Shown one piece after another: positions 8,693 to 17,813 of a DNA stretch of 64,000 bases. Origin of the DNA: Lachnospiraceae bacterium. Its GTDB lineage: Bacteria; Bacillota; Clostridia; Lachnospirales; Lachnospiraceae. The stretch spans positions 1 through 64,000 of the forward strand of contig JALESH010000063.1 in assembly GCA_022781985.1 (NCBI GenBank). Reading direction: 5' to 3'. The number at the start of each line of letters is the position of its first letter. The first letter of the stretch is position 1. The notes below the pieces were generated by a model. It had not been told where the DNA came from. It searched no databases and worked only from the letters and a program-made list of their open reading frames with translations. Made by a program: the position numbers and the translations under genes.

Positions 8693-8721
8693 TTGACAGA
8701 CTCTTTTCATATCTGTAAAAT
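8693..8721 (+). promoter_or_regulatory. Sigma-A promoter of the ABC-F gene
   Basis: TTGACA (8693-8698), 17-base spacer, TAAAAT (8716-8721), about 40 bases before the start at 8759. Its -35 is back-to-back with that of rex, forming the palindrome TGTCAATGAATTGACA at 8683-8698. Confidence 0.8.
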
Positions 8722-8758
8722 ATATAAGCTAGAGTTCACTCTTCAGAAAGGAGCAGAC

Positions 8759-10681
8759 ATGATACTGTCCTGTCAAAATATCAGTAAAGCATTTCATGAA
8801 AAATGCATCTTGAAAAATGTATCCTTCCATATTGAGGATTATGATAAAGCCGCCATCGTAGGCATCAATGGGGCCGGCAAGACCACCCTGTTAAAAATGA
8901 TTACCGGAGACCTGGAGGCTGATGAGGGAACAGTGGCCCTCAGCCGGGAGAAAAGCCTGGGTTACCTGGCCCAGCATCAGTCTCTGGACAGCACCAATAC
9001 CATCTACGATGAGCTTCTGTCCGTGAAGCAAGGGCTCATCCAGCTGGAAAGCCGGATCCGTGAGACAGAGCTGAAAATGAAGTCAGCCTCCCCCACCGAG
9101 CTGGAAAAGCTGATGGAATCCTATTCCCTGCTCACCCATCAGTTCGAATCCGGCGGCGGCTATTCCTACCGCAGCGAGCTTACAGGGGTATTGAAGGGCC
9201 TAGGCTTTGCAGAACAGGATTTTTCCAAGCCCATTTCCACCCTCTCCGGAGGGCAGAAGACAAGGGTGGCTCTGGGTCGGCTGCTTCTGCTGAAGCCCGA
9301 CCTGATCATACTGGATGAGCCTACCAACCATCTGGACATGTCCTCTATCACCTGGCTGGAAACCTATCTGCTCAATTATAAGGGCGCTGTCATCATAGTC
9401 TCCCACGACCGCTACTTCCTTGACCGGACTGTCAACAAGGTGATTGAGATCGATCAGACCAGGGCCACCGTTTTTCAAGGCAGCTACAGTGATTATGCAC
9501 ATAAGAAGGAGATCCTGAGAGCAGCCCAATTAAAGGCCTACATGAATCAGCAGCAGGAAATCAGGCACCAGGAGGCAGTGATCGCCCGGCTGAAATCCTT
9601 TAACCGCGAAAAGTCCGTCCGGCGTGCAGAAAGCCGTGAAAAGATGCTGAAGAAGACAGAGCTTCTGGAAAAGCCTGCGGAGAGCCACAGCGACATGCAC
9701 ATCACCCTGGCTCCAAAATGCATCAGCGGCAATGATGTCCTCTATACGGAAAACCTCTCTAAGTCCTTTGATGCCTTACACCTGTTCTCCCACATCGGCT
9801 TCCGCCTCCAGAGAGGAGAACATGTGGCCCTCATAGGGGACAACGGTACCGGAAAGACAACGATTTTAAAAATGATCAACGGCCTGCTTGAACCTGATGA
9901 GGGAACCATCCGTATCGGCTCCAACGTACATATCGGCTACTATGACCAGGAGCACCATGTCCTGCATATGGAAAAAACTCTGTTTGAGGAGATCTCTGAC
10001 GACTACCCCAGTCTGAGCAATACAGAGATCCGCAGCACCCTTGCAGCCTTCCTGTTCACCGGAGAGGACGTATTCAAACGGATCGGAGACCTGAGCGGCG
10101 GTGAGAGGGGAAGGGTTTCCCTGGCCAAGCTGATGCTGTCGGAAGCCAACCTTCTGATTCTGGATGAGCCTACCAACCATCTGGACATCCTTTCCAAAGA
10201 GATCCTGGAGGATGCACTGAACCATTACACCGGTACTGTCCTGTATGTCTCCCATGACCGTTACTTTATCAACCGAACAGCCAGCCGCATCCTGGAGCTG
10301 TCCGGAAAGGGGCTCACCAGCTATCTGGGCAGCTATGATTATTATATGGAAAAAAAGCAGGAGCTTGCCCAGACCGCAGCCGAAACTCCTGAAAGCAATG
10401 CCGCTGCCCCTCCGGAAAAGGAATCCGCCTCCAAGCTGGACTGGAAGGAGCAGAAGGAACTGCAGGCCAGGCTGCGGAAAAGAGAAAATGAACTGAAACG
10501 CATCGAAGACCGGATCGAGCACCTGGAAAACAGAGATGCAGAGCTGGATACACTGATGTCCCAGCCGGATGTCTGCACCAACGTGGCCAGGCTGCAGGAG
10601 CTTTCCCTGGAAAAGGAAACAATTTCCGAAGAACTCACCGAGCTGATGGAGCGCTGGGAAGCATTAGGAGCGGAGGAATGA
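8759..10681 (+). CDS. ABC-F family ATPase (YdiF/Uup-like ribosome-associated)
   Basis: A 640-residue protein with two ABC ATPase domains and no membrane segment, the ABC-F layout. Domain 1 has Walker A GINGAGKTT (residues 35-43), signature LSGGQKTR and Walker B LIILDEPTNHLD. Domain 2 has GDNGTGKTT, LSGGERGR and LLILDEPTNHLD. The linker (about 250-330) is charged and helical. A C-terminal coiled coil (about 560-640) resembles YdiF/Uup. ABC-F proteins act on the ribosome; some confer antibiotic resistance, others are housekeeping, and the sequence does not decide. ATG at 8759 has AAAGGAG seven bases upstream. The stop codon sits in the loop of the terminator. Confidence 0.93.
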   Translation: MILSCQNISKAFHEKCILKNVSFHIEDYDKAAIVGINGAGKTTLLKMITGDLEADEGTVALSREKSLGYLAQHQSLDSTNTIYDELLSVKQGLIQLESRIRETELKMKSASPTELEKLMESYSLLTHQFESGGGYSYRSELTGVLKGLGFAEQDFSKPISTLSGGQKTRVALGRLLLLKPDLIILDEPTNHLDMSSITWLETYLLNYKGAVIIVSHDRYFLDRTVNKVIEIDQTRATVFQGSYSDYAHKKEILRAAQLKAYMNQQQEIRHQEAVIARLKSFNREKSVRRAESREKMLKKTELLEKPAESHSDMHITLAPKCISGNDVLYTENLSKSFDALHLFSHIGFRLQRGEHVALIGDNGTGKTTILKMINGLLEPDEGTIRIGSNVHIGYYDQEHHVLHMEKTLFEEISDDYPSLSNTEIRSTLAAFLFTGEDVFKRIGDLSGGERGRVSLAKLMLSEANLLILDEPTNHLDILSKEILEDALNHYTGTVLYVSHDRYFINRTASRILELSGKGLTSYLGSYDYYMEKKQELAQTAAETPESNAAAPPEKESASKLDWKEQKELQARLRKRENELKRIEDRIEHLENRDAELDTLMSQPDVCTNVARLQELSLEKETISEELTELMERWEALGAEE

Positions 10682-10697
10682 TCCTCCGCTCTCTTTT
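10668..10697 (+). terminator. Rho-independent terminator of the ABC-F gene
   Basis: A 10-bp stem GAGCGGAGGA / TCCTCCGCTC (10668-10677 with 10682-10691) with a four-base loop holding the stop codon, followed by TCTTTTAT. Confidence 0.9.
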
Positions 10698-10716
10698 ATA
10701 CATATTCAATGGCTTA

Positions 10717-11925
10717 TTATGACACAGCCTCCAGGGTGTTTCTGATCTCCCGAATGAAATCACCGCTGTTTAACACCGTCACATCCTTCAGGGTGGTAAT
10801 CAGTGCCAGATCCTTCGTCATCTTACCTGCCTCGATGGTTCCCAAAGTAGCTTTTTCCAGCCTGTCTGCAAATTCCATCAGTTCTTTATTTCCATCCAGC
10901 TCTCCTCTCTTTCTGAGGGCGCCTGTCCATGCAAATATAGTAGCTACAGAATTGGTAGAGGTTTCTTCCCCATTCAGATGCTTATAGTAATGCCTCTGTA
11001 CCGTTCCATGGGCCGCTTCGTACTCGTAGACTCCGGAAGGAGACACTAAAACCGAGGTCATCATGGCCAGAGAGCCGAAGGCCGAGGACACCATATCGCT
11101 CATCACGTCGCCGTCATAATTTTTGCATGCCCAGATAAAGCCCCCTTTTGCTTTCATCACACGAGCCACGATATCATCAATCAGGCTGTAAAAATACTCA
11201 ATGCCTGCCTCCCGGAACCTCTCCCTGTACTCAGCCTCATAGACCTCCTGGAAAATATCCTTGAAATTATGGTCATATTTCTTGGAAATTGTATCCTTTG
11301 CACCGAACCACAGATCCTGCCTGGTATCCAGGGCATAGCTGAAGCATGCCCTAGCAAAGCTTTTGATGGAGGCATCTGTATTATGCACCCCCTGCAGGAT
11401 ACCGGCATCTGTGAACTGATGGATGGTCTCTCTGGTCTCCGTACCATCCTCTGCCGTATAGACCAGCTCTGCCCTGCCGGCTCCCGGCACCTTCATCTCC
11501 ACATTTTTATAGATATCCCCATAAGCATGCCGGGCTATGGTGATGGGCTTTTCCCAATTTCTGACACAGGGCTCAATCCCCTTTACCACAATGGGTGCCC
11601 TGAAAACAGTGCCGTCCAGCAGTGCACGGATGGTTCCGTTGGGGCTTTTCCACATCTCCTTCAGATTATACTCCGTCATCCGTGCCCCATTGGGCGTAAT
11701 GGTGGCACATTTCACGGCAACGCCGTATTTCCTGGTTGCCTCCGCTGAATCTACGGTCACCCGATCTCCTGTGGCATTACGGTGCTCCAGACCCAGGTCG
11801 TAATATTCTGTCTTCAGGTCAATAAAGGGAAGCAGCAGCTCATCCTTGATCATCCTCCAGAGAATCCTGGTCATTTCATCCCCATCCATTTCCACCAACG
11901 GTGTGGTCATCTTAATCCTGTCCAT
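10717..11925 (-). CDS. icd: NADP-dependent isocitrate dehydrogenase (eukaryotic-type, type II)
   Basis: A 402-residue enzyme that oxidises isocitrate to 2-oxoglutarate with NADP+. It belongs to the dimeric type II subfamily shared with eukaryotes: [13 protein letters not shown] at the N-terminus, [38 protein letters not shown] (substrate phosphate loop), the metal-site [12 protein letters not shown], and the C-terminal [10 protein letters not shown] / [15 protein letters not shown] cofactor region. ATG at 11925 has GGAG seven bases upstream; ATG at 11931 is too close to it. It is the last gene of citrate synthase-gntR-icd, 40 bases after gntR. Role inferred: 2-oxoglutarate and NADPH for glutamate synthesis. 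Confidence 0.96.
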   Translation of the reverse strand: MDRIKMTTPLVEMDGDEMTRILWRMIKDELLLPFIDLKTEYYDLGLEHRNATGDRVTVDSAEATRKYGVAVKCATITPNGARMTEYNLKEMWKSPNGTIRALLDGTVFRAPIVVKGIEPCVRNWEKPITIARHAYGDIYKNVEMKVPGAGRAELVYTAEDGTETRETIHQFTDAGILQGVHNTDASIKSFARACFSYALDTRQDLWFGAKDTISKKYDHNFKDIFQEVYEAEYRERFREAGIEYFYSLIDDIVARVMKAKGGFIWACKNYDGDVMSDMVSSAFGSLAMMTSVLVSPSGVYEYEAAHGTVQRHYYKHLNGEETSTNSVATIFAWTGALRKRGELDGNKELMEFADRLEKATLGTIEAGKMTKDLALITTLKDVTVLNSGDFIREIRNTLEAVS

Positions 11926-11965
11926 TCCCATACTCCTTTTTCTTTACTATTATTATGAGTGACTG

Positions 11966-12661
11966 TTAGTCCTCAGCTTCTGCCCTGTATATATCATAGA
12001 GTCCGTTCTTTTCTATATTGTCATAGGCATTGATCATATGCTGGTTGGCCAGCATCTCTGCCCGCTCCTGATCCTTGGCCTTGATGGCCTCCATAATCTG
12101 TCTGTGCTCCTCGTTGGACACCTGGCCCCTGCCGCTTGCCAAGGTCTTCCTCCGTACCCTCAGCACATACTCATGAAAATCCTCCAGCAGCCTTTCCAGC
12201 TGCTTACTGTGACAGGCCTCATACAGAATCTGATGGAAGCGGTTGTCCAGCTCCGCTATCTGGTCCAGATGTCCCTTTCCCGCATGAAAGTCGGCAAGAT
12301 AAACATTTTCCTCCAGCTCGTCCAGCTGCTCCTGCGTAATATTCTCTGTGGCCCACCTGGCACACAGACCCTCCAATAAGGAACGGATCATATAGATATC
12401 CTTTACATCCTTGGCCGTAATCCCCGTAACATAAGCCCCCTTATTGGGCACAATCTGTATCAGCCCCTCCAGCTCAAGCTGGCGGAAGGCCTCCCGCACC
12501 GGTGTCCTGCTGACTCCCAGCTCCTCCCCGATCGCTACTTCCTTCAGTTCCTCATGCTCCTTATATTTTCCGCTCAGGATATCCTCCCTGATTTTGTTAA
12601 ATACCCTCCCCCTCAGGGAATATTTGTCGGTAACTTCCTGTTTCACATTATAATTTGCCAT
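11966..12661 (-). CDS. GntR family transcriptional regulator (FadR/FCD subfamily)
   Basis: A 231-residue regulator. The winged helix-turn-helix lies at residues 15-80 (IGEELGVSRTPVREAFRQLE is a canonical GntR recognition helix). It is followed by an all-helical FCD ligand domain (about 90-220) with the metal/ligand-site pattern LDNRFHQIL and a later conserved His near EEHRQIME. The start at 12661 has GGAG seven bases upstream. It lies between the citrate synthase homologue and icd and is presumably their local regulator. A palindrome fitting GntR operators (ATTGTATACAAT) covers the -10 of the citrate synthase promoter, and a half site (ATTGTAT) lies upstream of gntR itself. The effector is unknown; a TCA-type acid would fit. 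Confidence 0.93.
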   Translation of the reverse strand: MANYNVKQEVTDKYSLRGRVFNKIREDILSGKYKEHEELKEVAIGEELGVSRTPVREAFRQLELEGLIQIVPNKGAYVTGITAKDVKDIYMIRSLLEGLCARWATENITQEQLDELEENVYLADFHAGKGHLDQIAELDNRFHQILYEACHSKQLERLLEDFHEYVLRVRRKTLASGRGQVSNEEHRQIMEAIKAKDQERAEMLANQHMINAYDNIEKNGLYDIYRAEAED

Positions 12662-12713
12662 TTTCAATCTCCATACAATAACAGAATCCTGCAGCAGTCT
12701 GGCAACCTCATGG

Positions 12714-14126
12714 CTACAGGATCGTAACCTTCAGCTTCTCACAGGCCGCCTTGATCTGACTGAGCAGCTCCTCATCCGTCAGTACTGTCACCCTGCCTCC
12801 GGCATATTCCTCATCCACCCAGGCCTTAACCTCCTTTACCAGATCAGAATTTTTATCCACCTGCTTCTCTCCCTTCAGTTTGAAATAGGTATTGATCCAA
12901 TGGGCTATGCCGGCCAGTCCGGAGGTGTTGCTGACTGCACAGAGCACAGGACGGTTAAGGAACTTCTCCGTATCAAAGATATTGTAAATTTCTTCATTTT
13001 TTAGGAGCCCATCCGCATGGATACCCGCCCTGGTCACATTAAAGTTCTTACCCACAAAAGGAGTCCGTTCCGGAATATGATAGCCGATTTCCTTTTCATA
13101 ATACTCTGCAAGCTCTGTGATCACCTGGGTATCCATGCCGTTCAGGCTGCCCTTGAGCTGTGCATACTCAAATACCATGGCCTCCAGAGGCGTGTTTCCT
13201 GTCCGCTCTCCGATCCCAAACAGAGATGTGTTCACTCCTGCACAGCCATACAGCCAGGCCGTTGTAGAATTGGAAACTGCCTTATAGAAGTCATTGTGGC
13301 CGTGCCACTCGATCAGGGCCTGGGGAACTCCCGCATGGGTGTGCAGGGCATATATGATTCCCTGTACACTTCTGGGAATCACTGCCCCGGGATAATTCAC
13401 TCCATATCCCATCGTATCACAGGCCCGTATCTTGATCGGTATCCTATATTCCTCCATCAGCTTCATCAGTTCCAGACAGAAGGGCACCACGTAGCCATAG
13501 ATATCTGCCCTGGTAATATCCTCCAGATGGCATCTGGGGCTGATCCCCTCCTCCAGACAGTCCCTCACCACACTCAGATAATGCTCCATGGCCTGCCTTC
13601 TGGTCATCTTCAGCTTCAGAAAAATATGATAATCTGAGCAGCTTACCAGAATCCCCGTTTCCTTCATCCCGATTTCCTTTACCAGCCTGAAGTCCTCCCT
13701 GCTGGCTCTGATCCAACTGGTCACCTCCGGAAACTCATAGCCTCTCTCCATGCACTTATATACTGCATCCCTGTCCTTTTTACTGTATAAAAAAAACTCA
13801 CTGGCACGGATCATTCCGTTGGGACCGCCCAGTCTGTGAAGATAATCATAAATAGTAACAATCTGCTCAGCCGTATAAGGCGCTCTGGACTGCTGTCCGT
13901 CCCTGAAGGTAGTATCGGTTATCCATATTTCCTTTGGCATATTATGAGGTACGATCCTGTCATTGAAGGGAATCATGGGTACCTCTGAATAAGGAAACAT
14001 ATTGCGGAACACATTGGGCTTCTGTACGTCATCAAGAATATACATATGTTCTTCTATTTGAAGAAGGTTGTTTTTTTCATTCATCGTCACCGGACGATTC
14101 TGAAAGGCAGAACTTTTCTCTCTCAT
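12714..14126 (-). CDS. Re-citrate synthase homologue (DRE-TIM metallolyase; isopropylmalate/homocitrate synthase superfamily)
   Basis: A 470-residue DRE-TIM acyltransferase. ITDTTFRDGQQSR (about residue 70) is the substrate and metal signature. EWHGHNDF supplies metal-binding His residues, and GIGERTGNTPLEAM and NFNVTRAGIHADGL follow. It lacks the long C-terminal allosteric domain of LeuA and matches the layout of the Clostridium kluyveri Re-citrate synthase type (oxaloacetate plus acetyl-CoA to citrate). The partner gene icd supports citrate rather than isopropylmalate; homocitrate or citramalate synthase activity remains possible. The ATG at 14126 has AGGAGG nearby. No aconitase gene is present in the window. 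Confidence 0.8.
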   Translation of the reverse strand: MREKSSAFQNRPVTMNEKNNLLQIEEHMYILDDVQKPNVFRNMFPYSEVPMIPFNDRIVPHNMPKEIWITDTTFRDGQQSRAPYTAEQIVTIYDYLHRLGGPNGMIRASEFFLYSKKDRDAVYKCMERGYEFPEVTSWIRASREDFRLVKEIGMKETGILVSCSDYHIFLKLKMTRRQAMEHYLSVVRDCLEEGISPRCHLEDITRADIYGYVVPFCLELMKLMEEYRIPIKIRACDTMGYGVNYPGAVIPRSVQGIIYALHTHAGVPQALIEWHGHNDFYKAVSNSTTAWLYGCAGVNTSLFGIGERTGNTPLEAMVFEYAQLKGSLNGMDTQVITELAEYYEKEIGYHIPERTPFVGKNFNVTRAGIHADGLLKNEEIYNIFDTEKFLNRPVLCAVSNTSGLAGIAHWINTYFKLKGEKQVDKNSDLVKEVKAWVDEEYAGGRVTVLTDEELLSQIKAACEKLKVTIL

Positions 14127-14183
14127 GGATTCCTCCCTTTGCCGGTCTATATGGCCTGCATCTTACAATTAAAGTTAAGTATT

Positions 14184-14212
14184 ATTGTATACAATCATAC
14201 TATTTGTGTCAA
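14184..14212 (-). promoter_or_regulatory. Sigma-A promoter of the citrate synthase operon with GntR-type palindrome
   Basis: The minus strand reads TTGACA (14207-14212), 17 bases, TACAAT (14184-14189). The perfect palindrome ATTGTATACAAT (14184-14195) covers the -10. The shape fits operators of FadR-type GntR regulators, and the gntR gene is in the operon. The -35 overlaps the stop of the subtilisin gene. Confidence 0.75.
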
Positions 14213-15147
14213 TATGCAATTTTTATCAGTCTTCCAACATTTACCATACCCCACCCCTGCTTGGTCCATGGCTCATGCATATCCGTAGCGCTGTAATTGA
14301 TCTTCCTCTTCACCTGCTCATTGGTCAGATGGGGATATTTCTGTAAAAGCAGAGCTGCTGCTCCCGACACGATGGGAGTGGCCATAGAGGTTCCGCTCTT
14401 CTTTGTATAAGCATTTCGGTACCCCCGAAAGGCAGTCCTGCAGGCGGCATTACAGGAGATAATATCCGTTCCGGGAGCTACCACATCAGGCTTTTTCACC
14501 GCATAGGGAGTAGGACCTCTCCCGGAATAGCTTTCACATAATGAGCGCTTTCCCGGAAAATAGCCTCCCTCATGGCAGCCCACCGTTATCACCTTCTTAC
14601 TGGATCCAAGAGGAGAGATGGTCATTGGTCTGGGTCCCATATTACCTGCTGCACAAACCACCACCAGACCACTGTCCCAGGCCGCCTCCACTGCCTCCAG
14701 CAGCTCATTCATCCTGTCCTCATCAGAAATCTGACCTATTCCTATGGATATATTCAGCACTCTGATCCCATGCCTCTTTTTGTTTTGCAGCACCCACTCT
14801 ATCCCTCTGCACATATCCTCGATACTGCCGTCACCGTTCTGATCCAGTACCTTGCCTACTACCAGCCGGCAAAAAGGACAGATTCCCCGGTAGGCTCCCC
14901 CTGAGGCCTTACCGCTTCCTCCCACACAGCCTGCCACGTGGGTACCATGGCCGCTGTCATCATAGGCAGTCTTCCCGTTTTTCAGAAAATCAAAAAAATC
15001 ATCTATTCTGCCTTCAAAATCAGGATGATTGCCTATGCCTGTATCCAGTACAGCCACTCTGACGGCATTCCTCTCGGTCACTCCCTGCCCTCTGCAGGAA
15101 TTTACGACTTCGTCCGTACAACCAATCTGCTGTCTGACCCGTAACAT
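14209..15147 (-). CDS. Subtilisin-like serine peptidase (S8), probably cytoplasmic
   Basis: A 312-residue S8 peptidase with an intact catalytic triad: Asp35 (VLDTGIG), His67 (GHGTHVAG) and Ser254 (SGTSMATP), with oxyanion Asn169 (AAGN). It has no signal peptide and only about 25 residues before the catalytic core, so it resembles intracellular subtilisins rather than secreted pro-enzymes. It contains an unusual number of cysteines, including ICPFC at 89-93. The start at 15147 uses GGGAG, which is buried in an RNA hairpin (15153-15186). It lies downstream of two BspA-like genes and sortase, but the substrate is unknown and co-function with them is only inferred from position. Confidence 0.9.
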   Translation of the reverse strand: MLRVRQQIGCTDEVVNSCRGQGVTERNAVRVAVLDTGIGNHPDFEGRIDDFFDFLKNGKTAYDDSGHGTHVAGCVGGSGKASGGAYRGICPFCRLVVGKVLDQNGDGSIEDMCRGIEWVLQNKKRHGIRVLNISIGIGQISDEDRMNELLEAVEAAWDSGLVVVCAAGNMGPRPMTISPLGSSKKVITVGCHEGGYFPGKRSLCESYSGRGPTPYAVKKPDVVAPGTDIISCNAACRTAFRGYRNAYTKKSGTSMATPIVSGAAALLLQKYPHLTNEQVKRKINYSATDMHEPWTKQGWGMVNVGRLIKIAY

Positions 15148-15152
15148 AAAAT

Positions 15153-15186
15153 GCTCCCGGCTTTTTAATTAATCTATGCCGGGAGC
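15153..15186 (-). promoter_or_regulatory. Hairpin enclosing the ribosome binding site of the subtilisin gene
   Basis: A perfect 9-bp stem, GCTCCCGGC (15153-15161) with GCCGGGAGC (15178-15186), and a 16-base AT-rich loop. On the minus-strand RNA it ends in ATTTT just before the ATG at 15147. The GGGAG binding site lies inside the 3' arm. It could be a weak terminator for the upstream gene, a translation control element, or both. Confidence 0.65.
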
Positions 15187-15210
15187 GTCTGACCGTTCCT
15201 ATCTGTCTGT

Positions 15211-17796
15211 TCAGTTATAAATTGCGTATACGCCGGATCCGTCTGCCTCAAACTGGATACATACCGTTCCGTCTGCATTCACTGTGCGGATCTCTACCTT
15301 TTCGAGCTGTCCATCCTCATCCAAACGTACTGCCCGGAGCTTCTGTACCCCTATCCCATTGGGCTTGGGGAGGGTGACCGTTATTTTCTCCCTGCCCATC
15401 CTGCTGATGGGTATCATCGTCCTGGCTTCACAGAGGGTGAGATCATATACCTGCAGGCTGACAATTCTGCCGCCGGCAACCGCCTTTCTGTAAGCAGCTG
15501 CGATCCTGCTTCCGTCTGTCTTATTATCCCTGATCTCTAAGATGTAATTCTCCTTGCTTCCTTCCACCTGGGCTGAAGGAGCAGGGCTCTGGGGCAGCGT
15601 ACTGCTGTCTGTCACTACCTTTACCACTCCGGTTTCTCCATTCCTCCCTGTACTCTTGGAAAGATAGGTAAGGTCTCCCTCCGGCACAGAAAGCTGGAAG
15701 GTTTTTCCATACACCACTACCTCCTCAGGTATGGTGTCTGAGGTCATATCCTTCTTATCTATGGAACAGAATTTCAGGCGCAGAATACCCGGATTGTCTC
15801 CCGAGGGGGACTGCTCTACACTGCAGATAAAGCCCCGGAAGCCGGCACTTCCATAATCCAGAACAGATCCCGCTATATCTTCCGCAGTGATGCTGCCATC
15901 CACCACAGCTATCTGCACATCCTTGAACACACACTCTCTGTAGTCCGTGTTAGAAAAACGGGTGGCTGTCTCCTCATAAGACACAACCGGAAGCTGCTTA
16001 CCCAAAAATACCGCTACCTTCGTCTCATCCTTCTTGCCGGTAAAGGATATATCAAAGGCTCTTAAGCCGATCTGCTGTACCGATGCCGGAATCTTAATGG
16101 TACTGATGGGACAGCCCTGAAAAGCCCTGTCCCTGATCTGAGTCAGATTGCTGCCCCCTGAAATGCTTTTCAGACTGCTGCAGCCTGCAAAGGCATCCTC
16201 ACCGATGGTGATAAGGCTTTCGGGCAGGACTACAGAGGTAATTCTGGTATTACCCTTAAAGGCCTCTGCACCGATCTGCTTCACGCCCTCCGGTATCTCA
16301 ACCCTGCTCCCCATCCCGGAATAGGACAGCAGTATTCCATCACCTGCAATGGTAAAAGGCACAGCCCTGTTCTCCCTCTGCTTTTTCATCCATAGGGTTT
16401 CTGCAAAAGCTGAGGGTTCTATCTCTTTTACGGTAGAAGGTATGGTCACCTCTGCCAGATCGTCACAGTGATAAAATGCCCCGTATCCTATGGTTTCCAC
16501 ACCCTCCGGTATAACTATGGAAGCAAGTCCTGACCGGGCAAAAGCAAAGTCACCGATTTCCTTTACCGTATCCGGTATCTCATATTCCTTCAGTCCCTTG
16601 TTATTATAATAGGCTTTGGCGGCTATTTTCTCATTATTTACTATGGTGTATTTTTGAAATCCATCTCCGCTGCTGTCCATGACTTGCGTACTGCTGTCCG
16701 CTTCATCTGCAGGGCGTACATTGCCCGACATAACATTGGATCCGCTGTTGTCCATGAGGACTACGGCGCTTCCGCCTACGATACGGGTCTGACCAAGCAG
16801 TCTTGCGCCGGACTGGGCGGCAGCAGCCGCCGTTGTCTCTCCCTGTCCTGCCTCCTCCGTATTACTGCTGTCTTCAGCCTGCCCCTCTTGCGCCAGTCCC
16901 TGATATTTGCTCATGAGTCCTGCTGATTTATCTCTGTTTGCTTCAAATTCAGCGGCTTTGGAGCCCTCCTCTGCAACAATGGAGAGTGCAGGGCATCCAT
17001 CAAATGCAGTAGCATGTATATTGGCTACCGACATAGGAATCTGGATCTCCCCCAGGCTACCGCAGTCCGCGAAGGCTTTCAGGCCGATTGTTTTTAAGGA
17101 GTATGGAAACATCACCTTCTCAAGATTTTGACAGTTAGAAAAAGCATAGTCAGGTATCTCCGTTATCTTACTTCCGATTTCCACCTTTTTCAGGCTGCTG
17201 CATCCCCAGAAGGAATTGCACTCCATACTTTCCACAGAGGAAGGCATCGTATAGGTGCCGAAATCATAACCGGGAATAGCTGTATAAATGATTTTTTTGT
17301 CCTTACTGTAAATCACTCCGCCGCTATAGGTCAAACTGGTATTGCTGCTGCTTATGGAAACAGAAGAAAGGGCATCACAGTCTGCAAATACGCCTGTACC
17401 CAGCTTCTTAAGCTTCTTACCCAGACTGATAGACTCCAGGCTGCTGCAGCCGCTGAAAGCACCGTTGCCTATTGACTCTACCGTGTCAGGAATGACTACG
17501 GTTCTGAGAGAGCTGCAGCCTGCAAAGGCATTGTAGTCAATACTCTCTACATATCCCGGAATCACTACCTTCACCAGCTCCGTATGTCCGGCAAAGGCTT
17601 CTTTTCCAATTTTCTTTACTGAGGTGGGAATAGACACGGCGCCAGCCGTGCCTGTATATTTTACCAATGTGTCACCCTTCATCTGAAAATCAGAAGCCGA
17701 AGCCGATCCCGCCTCTACCTGCAAAAAGGGAAGCGAGATTATTGCTGCCATACAAAGCAGCAATATCCCCAATAAAATTTTCGCTTTTCTACACAT
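15211..17796 (-). CDS. BspA-like leucine-rich-repeat surface protein
   Basis: An 861-residue secreted protein: signal peptide at residues 1-30 (hydrophobic ILLGILLLCMAAIISLPFL), then LRR_5 (BspA/TpLRR) repeats at about 45-290 and 390-590, each with the pattern I...AF.GC..L..V.IP. A low-complexity linker rich in Ala/Glu/Gly (about 295-330) separates the two blocks. The last 120 residues form a domain shared with the larger neighbour but with no sorting signal or anchor, so this protein is probably released or held non-covalently. The start at 17796 follows AGGGGGGAG. It begins 18 bases after the stop of the larger gene, suggesting one operon. The repeats usually mediate binding to host or microbial surfaces. 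Confidence 0.88.
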   Translation of the reverse strand: MCRKAKILLGILLLCMAAIISLPFLQVEAGSASASDFQMKGDTLVKYTGTAGAVSIPTSVKKIGKEAFAGHTELVKVVIPGYVESIDYNAFAGCSSLRTVVIPDTVESIGNGAFSGCSSLESISLGKKLKKLGTGVFADCDALSSVSISSSNTSLTYSGGVIYSKDKKIIYTAIPGYDFGTYTMPSSVESMECNSFWGCSSLKKVEIGSKITEIPDYAFSNCQNLEKVMFPYSLKTIGLKAFADCGSLGEIQIPMSVANIHATAFDGCPALSIVAEEGSKAAEFEANRDKSAGLMSKYQGLAQEGQAEDSSNTEEAGQGETTAAAAAQSGARLLGQTRIVGGSAVVLMDNSGSNVMSGNVRPADEADSSTQVMDSSGDGFQKYTIVNNEKIAAKAYYNNKGLKEYEIPDTVKEIGDFAFARSGLASIVIPEGVETIGYGAFYHCDDLAEVTIPSTVKEIEPSAFAETLWMKKQRENRAVPFTIAGDGILLSYSGMGSRVEIPEGVKQIGAEAFKGNTRITSVVLPESLITIGEDAFAGCSSLKSISGGSNLTQIRDRAFQGCPISTIKIPASVQQIGLRAFDISFTGKKDETKVAVFLGKQLPVVSYEETATRFSNTDYRECVFKDVQIAVVDGSITAEDIAGSVLDYGSAGFRGFICSVEQSPSGDNPGILRLKFCSIDKKDMTSDTIPEEVVVYGKTFQLSVPEGDLTYLSKSTGRNGETGVVKVVTDSSTLPQSPAPSAQVEGSKENYILEIRDNKTDGSRIAAAYRKAVAGGRIVSLQVYDLTLCEARTMIPISRMGREKITVTLPKPNGIGVQKLRAVRLDEDGQLEKVEIRTVNADGTVCIQFEADGSGVYAIYN

Positions 17797-17813
17797 AGAC
17801 TCCCCCCTCGGCA

